From: CAVVZJ01 sp963752755
Lineage (GTDB): Bacteria > Planctomycetota > Planctomycetia > Isosphaerales > Isosphaeraceae
DNA length: 64,000 nt
Direction of reading: 5' to 3'
Assembly (NCBI GenBank): GCA_963752755.1
Contig: CAVVZJ010000003.1
Span: 62,001 to 126,000, forward strand
The position numbers and the translations under genes were made by a program. The notes under the pieces were generated by a model. That model searched no databases, was not told the origin of the DNA, and saw only the letters and a program-made list of their open reading frames with translations. This document shows, piece by piece, positions 8,791 to 15,810 of this stretch; position 1 is the first letter of the stretch; each line of letters starts with the position of its first letter.

Positions 8791-9825
8791 TTGCCCGACC
8801 GCCCCTTGATCCTGGCCCTCGCGACGTTGACCGCCGGCCGTCACCTGACGGTCGATGAGTCGTCGGACGCTGTGCGCGAGATCATGACCGGCGAAGCGGC
8901 CGAGTCCGAGATCGCCGCATTCCTGACGGCACTTCGCATCCGGGGTGAGACCGCCGACGAGCTGGCCGGCGCCGTCTCGGCGGTCCGCGAGCAGATGACG
9001 ACCCTGGACGTCGCCCCGTCCATCCGTCCCGTGATCGACACCTGCGGCACTGGGGGCGACGGCGCCAGCACGGTCAACGTCTCGACGGCCGCCGCGATCG
9101 TCGTGGCGGCCTGCAGTGTCCCGGTCGCCAAGCATGGGAACCGCTCGGCCTCGGGCCGTTGCGGCAGCGCCGAGGTGCTAGGCACGCTGGGCGTCGCGAT
9201 CGAAGCCAGGCCGGACGTCCTCCTCCGCTGCCTCGAAGAACTCGGCATCACTTTCCTCTTCGCCCCGAAGTTCCACCCGGCCTTGCGCCACGCCGCTGCG
9301 GCGCGGAAGCGCTTGCCGTTCCGGACGCTGTTCAACCTCGTCGGCCCGCTCGCCAACCCCGCACGACCGGAATTCCAGCTTGTCGGCGTCGCGGGCGAGA
9401 CTCAGGCTGACCTGGTCGCCTCGGCCCTGGCCACGCTCGGCGTCGAGAGGGCGGCGGTCGTGACCGGCTCAGACGGTCTGGACGAGGTCACGCTCGCCGG
9501 ACCGACGAACGTCCGCCTCGTCGATCGTGGCACGATCCGGCGACTCACCTGGACGCCCGACGATTTCGGCCTTCCAACCGAGCCCGCCGAGAGCCTGAGG
9601 ATCGCAGATGCCGCCGACGGTGCCTTGCGGGTCCGACGCCTTCTCGAAGGCCATCCGGGGCCGATCCGCCACGTCGTCCTCGCCAACGCGGCAGCCGCTC
9701 TCTGGACCGCCGGTCGAGCGGCCACGCTCCGCGAAGGGGTCGGCCACGCCGCCGGCGCGATCGACTCGGGGTCTGCGCTCGATCGGCTAGAGCAGTGGTG
9801 CCGGCTCAGCCAGGAGAACGGCTGA
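8791..9825 (+). CDS. trpD: Anthranilate phosphoribosyltransferase
   Basis: 344 residues. Transfers phosphoribose from PRPP to anthranilate, the second step of tryptophan synthesis. The PRPP-binding glycine loop CGTGGDGASTVNVSTAAA is near residue 87, KHGNRSASGRCGSAEVL near residue 110, and HPALRHAAAARKRLPFRTLFNLVGPLANPA near 170-200. The start is TTG 8791, 12 bases after frr, with no other trp gene in the window. Its 3' end overlaps the convergent GNAT gene by 20 bases. Confidence 0.93.
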   Translation: MPDRPLILALATLTAGRHLTVDESSDAVREIMTGEAAESEIAAFLTALRIRGETADELAGAVSAVREQMTTLDVAPSIRPVIDTCGTGGDGASTVNVSTAAAIVVAACSVPVAKHGNRSASGRCGSAEVLGTLGVAIEARPDVLLRCLEELGITFLFAPKFHPALRHAAAARKRLPFRTLFNLVGPLANPARPEFQLVGVAGETQADLVASALATLGVERAAVVTGSDGLDEVTLAGPTNVRLVDRGTIRRLTWTPDDFGLPTEPAESLRIADAADGALRVRRLLEGHPGPIRHVVLANAAAALWTAGRAATLREGVGHAAGAIDSGSALDRLEQWCRLSQENG

Positions 9826-10309
9826 ACCGCTCGTTCCAGAGTGCCTCGAAGACCAGATATCCGCCCGGTCGCATCCCGAGGCTCTGATAGGTCTGTTGAG
9901 CCAGCTCGTTGGCCTGCTCGACGTAAAGCCGCAAGCCGATCACGTCGGGGTCTGACCGCGCCTCCTCCTGAATCCGGGAATAGAGGACCCGGAAGACGCC
10001 CTGACCGCGGTGCTCGGGATGCACGAAGACACTCTGGAGCCACCAGAGCCAGCCGTTTCTCCAGTCGCTCCATTCCCGAGTGATCGCCGACTGACCAACG
10101 ACCCAACCCGCGGATTCCGCGACCCAGTAGCGGAGCCGATCGGGGTCTTCGAGAGCGCGGCGGATGCCCGTCCGCAAGACGGAAAGGTCGAGCGCCTTGC
10201 TCTCCGTCTCGTTGGCCAGGGCGGCGTTGAAGGCGACGATCACGTCCAGATCGTCAGGCCGCGCGTCGCGGACCGAGATCGGCGAGTCGAGGGGTGGCGG
10301 TGAGGACAT
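9806..10309 (-). CDS. GNAT-family N-acetyltransferase
   Basis: 167 residues. The GNAT acetyl-CoA-binding motif appears as VFVHPEHRGQGVFRVLYSRI (about residues 98-117), preceded by the strand WWLQSVFVHPE and followed by GLRLYVEQANELAQQTYQSLGM. N-terminal VRDARPDDLDVIVAFN is the usual first strand-helix of the fold. The acceptor is unknown. The start codon lies three bases after the stop of the rhomboid gene, so the two are likely co-transcribed. Confidence 0.88.
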   Translation of the reverse strand: MSSPPPLDSPISVRDARPDDLDVIVAFNAALANETESKALDLSVLRTGIRRALEDPDRLRYWVAESAGWVVGQSAITREWSDWRNGWLWWLQSVFVHPEHRGQGVFRVLYSRIQEEARSDPDVIGLRLYVEQANELAQQTYQSLGMRPGGYLVFEALWNERFSRSPG

Positions 10310-10311
10310 CG

Positions 10312-11271
10312 TCAGGAGAACCTCTCGCTCCGGCGATTCCGCGCCCGTCGGCTGGCTTCCTGGAGGATGCGCTGTTCTTCCTCGGTCAAGGACGACCGGC
10401 CTTCGCGGGCAATCTTCGCCAAGATCTCATCGACGCGATCGTCCAGCTGCTCCTCGGGGACGAAGCTGCCGCTGCTCGGCTTCGGTCCGCCGAACGAATC
10501 GGGACGCCCCCGACGGACACGGTCGCGAGACTCCGGCATCACCACGCGGAACCGGGGCCGGCTCAGCCAGCGGAAGTTCAAGAGTCGCGACCAGCGGAGA
10601 TCGAGCGACTTGTAGGCCCAGCCGTACGCCGCCCCCGCGAGATGGGCAAAGTAGAACGTGTTTCCACCCGCTGCCTGGCCCTGACCGGCGGCGTGGAGCT
10701 GATTGAGCAGGCTGATGACGTCGAAGCCGAGGAAGACGATCAGCAAGACCCACATCTTCACTGGCAGGACGAAGAACAGCAGCACCTCGCGGTTCGGGTA
10801 ATACAGCGTAAAAAGCACCAGGATCGCCGCGATCGCCCCGCCCGGGCCTAGATAGAACCCCTGACCGTCCCCGGGCCCGAAGTAGTCGAAAATCGCCCAG
10901 GCCAGCGTGCTCAGCACACCCGCCGTCACGTAAGTCCAGGCGAACTCCCGGCTGCCGTAGATCGACTCCATCTCCCGGCCGACCCAGTAGAGGATCAGCA
11001 TCTCGAAGACGATCGCTAGCAGGTTGTTCGGCGCCGGGGCGAAGGGGGCGGTCAGGAGCAGGTAGATCTGGAAATTCTGGAAGATCGCCGCGCTATTAGC
11101 GATGAGATAGGTGTAGAACGAGGGGGCACCCTCACGACCCGTCGCGAGGACGCCGGCCAGGAACAAAGCGACGTGGATCGCGATGAACGAGCGCGTGGCC
11201 GGGGCGACGCCCGAGAACCAGCCCGCGCCGCCCTCATCATCGCGGTAATACTCGCGGTCATAGATACCCAT
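10312..11271 (-). CDS. Rhomboid-family membrane protein, catalytic Ser replaced by Gly
   Basis: 319 residues with about six membrane segments over residues 28-220 and a soluble tail. The fold marker YWVGREMESIYGSREF and the active-site His in FAHLAGAAYGW (H210) are present. However, the nucleophile motif GxSG reads GPGG (residues 142-145), so the serine is a glycine, and the usual TM2 His-x3-Asn is NN/LLA. The C-terminus (DDRVDEILAKIAREGRSSLTEEEQRIL) matches the DUF6576-type tail of planctomycete rhomboids. It is probably a non-proteolytic pseudorhomboid, assuming the sequence is right at that codon. Upstream in the same direction is the STAS gene. Confidence 0.85.
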   Translation of the reverse strand: MGIYDREYYRDDEGGAGWFSGVAPATRSFIAIHVALFLAGVLATGREGAPSFYTYLIANSAAIFQNFQIYLLLTAPFAPAPNNLLAIVFEMLILYWVGREMESIYGSREFAWTYVTAGVLSTLAWAIFDYFGPGDGQGFYLGPGGAIAAILVLFTLYYPNREVLLFFVLPVKMWVLLIVFLGFDVISLLNQLHAAGQGQAAGGNTFYFAHLAGAAYGWAYKSLDLRWSRLLNFRWLSRPRFRVVMPESRDRVRRGRPDSFGGPKPSSGSFVPEEQLDDRVDEILAKIAREGRSSLTEEEQRILQEASRRARNRRSERFS

Positions 11272-11408
11272 GGTGGCTCCGGCGGGCTCTTCCAGACGCC
11301 GACAGGCATTTCCGCCGCGGCCCCTTCATCATCGAATGGACTCGGGGGCCTGTCAACATTTCCCGCTCGCCTTCTGCCCGCGAATCCGGCGCCGGTCGGC
11401 AACGGCCC

Positions 11409-11783
11409 TCAATCCGACAGCAGTGCCTCCAGGCCCTCGCGTCGCGTGTTGTAGATCGGCCAGACGGTGTCCAGGGCGGTCATCCGTAGCAAGTCGCGGG
11501 CCGACGGCGAGACGCTGGTCAGGACCATCATGCCCCCCTTCGACGCGACGTGCTTCCAGCAGCGCAGCATCAAGGCCAGGAAGGCCGAGCCGAAGTAAGG
11601 GATCTGCCCGAGGTCGAAGAGGATCTGAGGGTTCTCCCGGGACCGAATCGGCTCCAGGAGCAAGGTCGAGGCCCCTTCCACCAGGCTCGGGTCCATCGAC
11701 TCCAGCGCCGGCGATACGACGATCACCTGGATGTCGCCGTGGCGCTCGATGGTGAACGCATTCTCTTGGGTCGGTGGGTTCAT
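11409..11783 (-). CDS. STAS-domain protein (anti-sigma factor antagonist-like)
   Basis: 124 residues. The STAS fold is visible as IQVIVVSPALESMDPSLVEGASTLLL, ILFDLGQIPYFGSAFLALMLRCWKHVASKGGMMVLTSVSPSARDLLRM. The usual phosphorylatable Ser lies in the segment PYFGSAFLALM (the family has D/N-S-x-G-L/F), so phosphorylation by an unlinked anti-sigma kinase is possible. No kinase or sigma factor is adjacent. It lies 137 bases upstream of the rhomboid-like gene on the same strand. Confidence 0.85.
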   Translation of the reverse strand: MNPPTQENAFTIERHGDIQVIVVSPALESMDPSLVEGASTLLLEPIRSRENPQILFDLGQIPYFGSAFLALMLRCWKHVASKGGMMVLTSVSPSARDLLRMTALDTVWPIYNTRREGLEALLSD

Positions 11784-11889
11784 GGTGGAAAGGGGTCTGG
11801 CGGTCCGGGAATTCGGGGGTGACGCCTAGCTTCTAGGGTAGGAACACCGACCCCGCCGGACAAGCCCCCTCCGCCGGCATCGAAGCGGC

Positions 11890-12117
11890 TCAGGCCGACG
11901 GCCGGCAGTCGGTGAACGCACGGACGATCTCGAAAAGATCGGAACTGACCAAAAGTTCATCTTCTTCCAGGTCACGCAGCCAGACGTAATTATCCCGATA
12001 CGCCTGAGCAAGCAGCGGATAGAGGTCGATCAGGCGGATCGGGATCGAGGGGGAAGACTTCTTCCCACGCGGCTCTTCCTCGGGGCGAGGGAAGACGCGA
12101 AGTCGAGCGGTGGCCAT
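11890..12117 (-). CDS. Small conserved hypothetical protein (75 aa)
   Basis: The start at 12117 (MATARLRVFPRP) is chosen because GGAGAAGGAG lies directly upstream on this strand. The frame extends to 12309, but without ribosome-binding site or sensible composition. The C-terminal two thirds (IRLIDLYPLLAQAYRDNYVW then LRDLEEDELLVSSDLFEIVRAF) are amphipathic and acidic, look well folded and contain no known motif. It is likely a lineage-specific cytosolic protein of unknown function. Confidence 0.6.
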   Translation of the reverse strand: MATARLRVFPRPEEEPRGKKSSPSIPIRLIDLYPLLAQAYRDNYVWLRDLEEDELLVSSDLFEIVRAFTDCRPSA

Positions 12118-12487
12118 TCGGATCTCCTTCTCCGTACCAGGCCGGCGCGTCGGACAATGCGGCGGCCGGCGACTGTCTCCGGACGGCTGCGAGCCGCTGT
12201 CGCCGGCTGGCCGAATCGGGACCTTCATGAGCCCGCCGACGGCGCTCGCCGACACGCCAACGGACCTCGTCGCCATTGGGGATCGGTCAACCGACCACGC
12301 CGGCATCAAGGTTTCCCCTCAGAATCGCGGACCCGCGGGCCGGTCGCGACGACGCGGACCAGCCAGCAGCCGCTTTTGCGAAACAGGGGGATCGCCTACA
12401 ATCCATACCGTTCGACCACCCGAAGCGCAACACAGCCGCCCCTCACGCCCCCGAACCAACCGTCGGCAACCCTCCCGAGGTGAACCC
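12118..12487. other. Intergenic, divergent promoter region
   Basis: About 370 bases between divergently transcribed genes, so both promoters should lie here. I see no consensus-quality box pair and no coding frame with protein-like content. Confidence 0.4.
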
Positions 12488-13399
12488 ATGGAACTGCCCC
12501 GACTGCACGGCATCGTCCCCCCCTTGCCCACCCCCTTGATGCCCGACGAGTCGATCGACGTGGATAGTCTCGTCCGGCTCGTCGAGAACCACCTCGGCGC
12601 CGGCGTCCATGGCCTCTGGGTCCTTGGCACCACGGCCCGCTTCGACCTCCTGCCCGACGACTCCCAGCGCCGGGTGGCGGAGACGGCCGCCCGCGTCGCC
12701 TCCGGCAAGGTGCCGCTCGTCCTGAACGTCTCCGACATGGGCACCAGACGCACCTTGAACCATGCCAGGCTCTTCGACGACCTCCCCTACGATTACTACG
12801 CCGCCCTCCCCCCCTGGTATCAGCCGATGACACCGGCCGAGGTCGCCGACTACTTCCGGACGCTGGCCGACAACCTGTCCCGCCCCCTGGTCATCTACAA
12901 TGCCCCCTGGGTCTGTAACCAGCTTCCCTTCGACGCCCTCCGGCGACTGGCCGAACACCCGCGGATTGTCGGTTGCAAGGACGTGACCTCCGCCCTCAAC
13001 CGCTCCCTCGACTGGACACCCCAGGAGCGGCGTTCGCAGGACTTCACCTACCTTTATGGCTCCGACCTCATCGGCCCCTCCACCGACCTCGGCGCCGACG
13101 GCTTCGTCTCGGCTCTCTCCAACGCCTTGCCCGAGCTGGCCGTCGCGATCTGGGAAGCCGCCCGCGCCGACGACGCCGAGCGGGCCTTCCGGCTTCAGTC
13201 CCAGTTCACCCGCCTCGGCCGCGCCATGGGCTTCGGCCCGATGCACGCCTGCCTCGACGTCGCCTGCCGGCACCGAGGATTCCTCAAATCAATGTTGCCG
13301 AAACCTTTGCGACCGCTCGAAGCTTCGGCTGCTGCCCACGTCATCGAGGTCTTCGAGGCGGTCGGCGTGCTTCCTGACCCGGCCGACGCGGTCGCCTGA
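12488..13399 (+). CDS. Dihydrodipicolinate synthase/N-acetylneuraminate lyase family aldolase
   Basis: 303 residues from ATG 12488, where the family N-terminus begins (LHGIVPPLPTPLMPDESID). The Schiff-base lysine is in RIVGCKDVTS and the partner tyrosine in PLVIYNAPW. In the substrate loop true DapA has GTTGE but this protein has GTTARF, so a substrate other than aspartate semialdehyde is likely, such as a sugar acid or sialic-acid-like compound. Full length for the family. The preceding open frame to 12110 is not protein-like. Confidence 0.85.
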   Translation: MELPRLHGIVPPLPTPLMPDESIDVDSLVRLVENHLGAGVHGLWVLGTTARFDLLPDDSQRRVAETAARVASGKVPLVLNVSDMGTRRTLNHARLFDDLPYDYYAALPPWYQPMTPAEVADYFRTLADNLSRPLVIYNAPWVCNQLPFDALRRLAEHPRIVGCKDVTSALNRSLDWTPQERRSQDFTYLYGSDLIGPSTDLGADGFVSALSNALPELAVAIWEAARADDAERAFRLQSQFTRLGRAMGFGPMHACLDVACRHRGFLKSMLPKPLRPLEASAAAHVIEVFEAVGVLPDPADAVA

Positions 13400-13406
13400 T
13401 ACCCAG

Positions 13407-13616
13407 GCCCGCTCGTCTGATTCACGAGCCCGGCAACCTCCTCGCGGAGCCGGCGAATCTCCTCGCGGAGCTCGGCCACCGCGTCGGCGTCGGGCTCGGC
13501 GGCGAGCTATTCCTCGACTTTGCAGGCGTGCTGATAGACAGTCTCACGCCTGCACTCTAAGAGGCATCGGACAAAATGAGTCCGGACGCCGAGTTTTCAG
13601 CCATCCGGCTTCATAA
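13407..13616 (-). pseudogene. Possible remnant of a small coiled-coil/HTH-type protein
   Basis: One minus-strand frame reads KLGVRTHFVRCLLECRRE, then VYQHACKVEE, an in-frame TAG at about 13507-13509, and then ADAVAELREEIRRLREEVAGL. The pieces look like helical protein sequence with a strong heptad pattern at the end, but there is no start codon and one stop interrupts it. The gene downstream end cannot be fixed. It lies between the aldolase gene and the left end of the integrative element. It could be coincidence. Confidence 0.3.
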
Positions 13617-13798
13617 AGTTAGGGCCTCTAACTGTTCGGCTTGCCGTGTCATGTCGCCGTGCTGACCCAAGAGGACGACGGCGGCGTTGAGGATCCTGGT
13701 ACGAACCTCGTTCGATGGCCGTCCTCGCTGTACCGAGACAACCCCCCGCCCCCAGCGAGACGGGTAGGCTAAATCATGCGTTCGGCAGGGATTACGAA
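13617..13798. other. Host DNA left of the integration site
   Basis: No gene recognised. One minus-strand frame (QRGRPSNEVRTRILNAAVVL, about 13640-13740) has a protein-like look resembling a helix-turn-helix segment but no supported start or stop. Confidence 0.35.
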
Positions 13799-13848
13799 AA
13801 GTAGCGGCGACAGGACTCGAACCTGTGACCTGCGGGTTATGAATCCGC
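13799..13848. repeat. Attachment-site repeat, distal end (attL)
   Basis: 50-bp perfect copy of 26362-26411. It contains the tRNA-Met 3' half from the first base of the anticodon stem to the discriminator plus three flanking bases, and lacks the 5' half. It therefore marks the far end of the integrated element. Confidence 0.9.
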
Positions 13849-13869
13849 CACCCGATTTCCGCAAAGAAC

Positions 13870-14054
13870 GTGCCCCTAAAGAGTTGTGCCAAGCGCCTGG
13901 CTCGGTTGCCCCACATTTGCCCCACGACGCTTGTAGCATGTTCCCCGAACTGGCCGCCGTTGTGGCCGCCTGGCCCGAGCTGCCCGAGGCGGTCCGGGCC
14001 GGTATCGTGGCGATGGTCAAGGCCGCCGCCCCGATCCCAACCGGCGGTCGATGA
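13870..14054 (+). pseudogene. Possible C-terminal tail of a former integrase
   Basis: Immediately inside the left repeat, a frame reads VAPHLPHDACSM then FPELAAVVAAWPELPEAVRAGIVAMVKAA and stops at 14054. The 19 bases at 13906-13924 (reading APHLPH) recur exactly at 26203-26221 near the 3' end of the current integrase gene. This suggests a relict integrase tail from an earlier or tandem integration event. It has no start of its own. The open frame that crosses the tRNA repeat is an artefact of tRNA sequence. Confidence 0.4.
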
Positions 14055-14442
14055 GACGAGGGACAATTCAGATGGGTATCGCAATCGGCTCCCGTTCAGG
14101 CTGATCGAACGCGACTCGGCGAAGGACCCTGGCCGCAGTCTGGAACGTCCGGCGACCGATGACCCGACCCGGGCGAGCGGTGGGGGCAAGCAAGTCTCTC
14201 GACGGGCGCAGAGATTCCCGAGCACTCTTCCCGAGATGATCCGCCGGAAGGACCCGAGTGGAGCGGGTTCGGGTCCTTCGGCGACAGCGATCAGCACAGA
14301 CGGAACGGGGACCACTCGCGGTGTTGGGCACACTTTCTTCGGCGCGTGGTGATAGGGTTTTCCCAACTGGCCCGGCTACAGATTGCTACGGAACCGACCG
14401 CTCCGCTGAACAGGAAAGAACCGGCCGGCAACAGGTAGGCCC
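14055..14442. other. Element interior, no gene recognised
   Basis: About 390 bases between the left-end remnant and the small HTH gene. All open frames are Arg/Pro-rich shadows. No repeat or hairpin stands out. Confidence 0.35.
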
Positions 14443-14787
14443 ATGCCCACGAGAAGCAAAAAGAACGGTGGCCGGCCGCCTCGCTACACCCCCGCCGCGG
14501 CCCTGGCCATCGTCGCGGGAGTGAGGGCGGAACTCAGCTTTGAGGACGCGACCCGGGCCGCGGCCGTCGGACGCTCGACGGTCTTCCGCTGGATGCAAGC
14601 CGGACGCGCCGGTCATCCCGCCTTCACCCCGTTCCTGGCGGCCGTCGAGCAAGCCAAGGCCGCCTGGAAGGCCGAACGGGCGGAGTGGAGCCGACGCCAG
14701 TGCCTGGAGGAAAGCCGACGGCTCGACCGCATCCTCGGAGGCTGGAAGGCGCGGATCGGGGACCTCTTCGCGGCGCACCTCGGCTGA
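14443..14787 (+). CDS. Small helix-turn-helix protein (terminase-small-subunit-like)
   Basis: 114 residues with ATG 14443. After a basic start (RSKKNGGRPPRYTPAAA), residues 30-50 (LSFEDATRAAAVGRSTVFRW) read as a helix-turn-helix of the homeodomain-like type found in phage terminase small subunits and transposase N-termini. The rest is helical and Trp/Arg-rich (WKAERAEWSRRQCLEES). No terminase large subunit is present in the element, so a packaging role is only one possibility. It may be a regulator. Confidence 0.6.
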   Translation: MPTRSKKNGGRPPRYTPAAALAIVAGVRAELSFEDATRAAAVGRSTVFRWMQAGRAGHPAFTPFLAAVEQAKAAWKAERAEWSRRQCLEESRRLDRILGGWKARIGDLFAAHLG

Positions 14788-15305
14788 GCCCCTGGCGGGA
14801 TGGGTTGTGGGACCGGCCCCCGGTGAGAGCAACGGTAGGAGCAACGAAACCCCGAGCCGGATCGTCCCGCTACCGAGGGCAAGCGGAGCTTACCCGCCCT
14901 CGGATGCCATGTCCGGCCGGGAGGGGACTTGTTCGGCCCGGGCGCGGGAGCCGACGCCCGGAGGGCGCGGACTTCCTCGGAGACGGCGCGGACATCCGAG
15001 GCGACGGCACGAACCTCCGCGTCGATGCGGCCAGCCCACCAGGCTGCCGAGAAAGTCGCCACGAGGAGAGTCGCGCCGATCGCCCCGCCGACCCACCGCA
15101 CCACGCCGATGAGCGTTCGGACCTCCGACCGGAAGGCCGCGAAGTCTTCCCGGAGCCCCCGGACGTCGCCCCGGAGTTGCCCGACCTCGGCCGCGATCGT
15201 GTCGAGGCCCGCCTTGAGGACCGCGACTTCGGATCTCAGTGCGGAAGCATCCCCCGCCAGCACGTCGAATCGCTCGGCCAGGGATTCCGTCGTCGGTCCG
15301 GGCAT
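14613..15305 (-). CDS. Coiled-coil protein with one membrane segment
   Basis: From ATG 15305, residues 1-67 form heptad-rich helices (AERFDVLAGDASALRSEV, VGQLRGDVRGLREDFAAF). Residues 68-92 are hydrophobic (VRWVGGAIGATLLVATFSAAWW), followed by a second short coiled coil (DAEVRAVASDVRAVSEEV). After about residue 118 the composition changes to antisense-like sequence overlapping the HTH gene on the other strand. The true end may be near 14890 in another frame after a base error. It is a typical small accessory protein of mobile elements with no known function. Confidence 0.5.
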   Translation of the reverse strand: MPGPTTESLAERFDVLAGDASALRSEVAVLKAGLDTIAAEVGQLRGDVRGLREDFAAFRSEVRTLIGVVRWVGGAIGATLLVATFSAAWWAGRIDAEVRAVASDVRAVSEEVRALRASAPAPGPNKSPPGRTWHPRAGKLRLPSVAGRSGSGFRCSYRCSHRGPVPQPIPPGAQPRCAAKRSPIRAFQPPRMRSSRRLSSRHWRRLHSARSAFQAALACSTAARNGVKAG

Positions 15306-15810
15306 GGTGGAGCGCGTCCCGAGGGATGGAGACTCGATGGCCCGACGCCGTGACGGGCCTCGACGTCATTTTATCCCGAGCCCCCCGAGGCCGCCAGTGC
15401 CCGAACACGCCCGCCAGGGACCGACAAGAGCCGAAAGGCCGATGACGTCCCCGGGATGCTTCCTGGCCCCGACCGTGGCCCGAGCCACCTAACCCCGAGG
15501 CCGGCCCCGCCCCGAGACTCCCAACCCATGACCCGCCGCCCTCGCCCGACTTTATGCGACGCCTTCGCCGTGTGCCCCGCTTCTTCCAGTGCAGGACCTC
15601 CCCCGGAATCGAGGCCCCGACTTGGAGTTGCGGAAGATGGGAGGGATCTCCCCCGAGCGACTTGATTTTCGGCGAGATTACGCGCCCGGAACGCCCGAGA
15701 AACGCCCCGATCGGACCTCACCCGATCCCTTTGATTGCTTGCACTCTGCCCGACCGTCCCGTACGCTCGGAGGCTCCCTCCCGACACCCCCCGATGATGA
15801 GGCGGACCGG
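15306..15810. other. Spacer upstream of the restriction-modification gene
   Basis: About 500 bases without a supported gene. It separates the divergent coiled-coil and restriction-modification genes and contains the promoter candidate at 15739-15767. Confidence 0.4.
15739..15767 (+). promoter_or_regulatory. Promoter candidate for the type IIG gene
   Basis: TTGCAC (15739-15744) and TACGCT (15762-15767) with a 17-bp spacer, 43 bases upstream of the restriction-modification start codon. It is a moderate sigma70 match. Confidence 0.45.

Noticed and set aside
13776..14054. Open frame running across the left repeat
   Set aside because: Its first part (GDRTRTCDLRVMNP) is the known artefact of translating a tRNA antisense sequence; only the tail after the repeat was considered.
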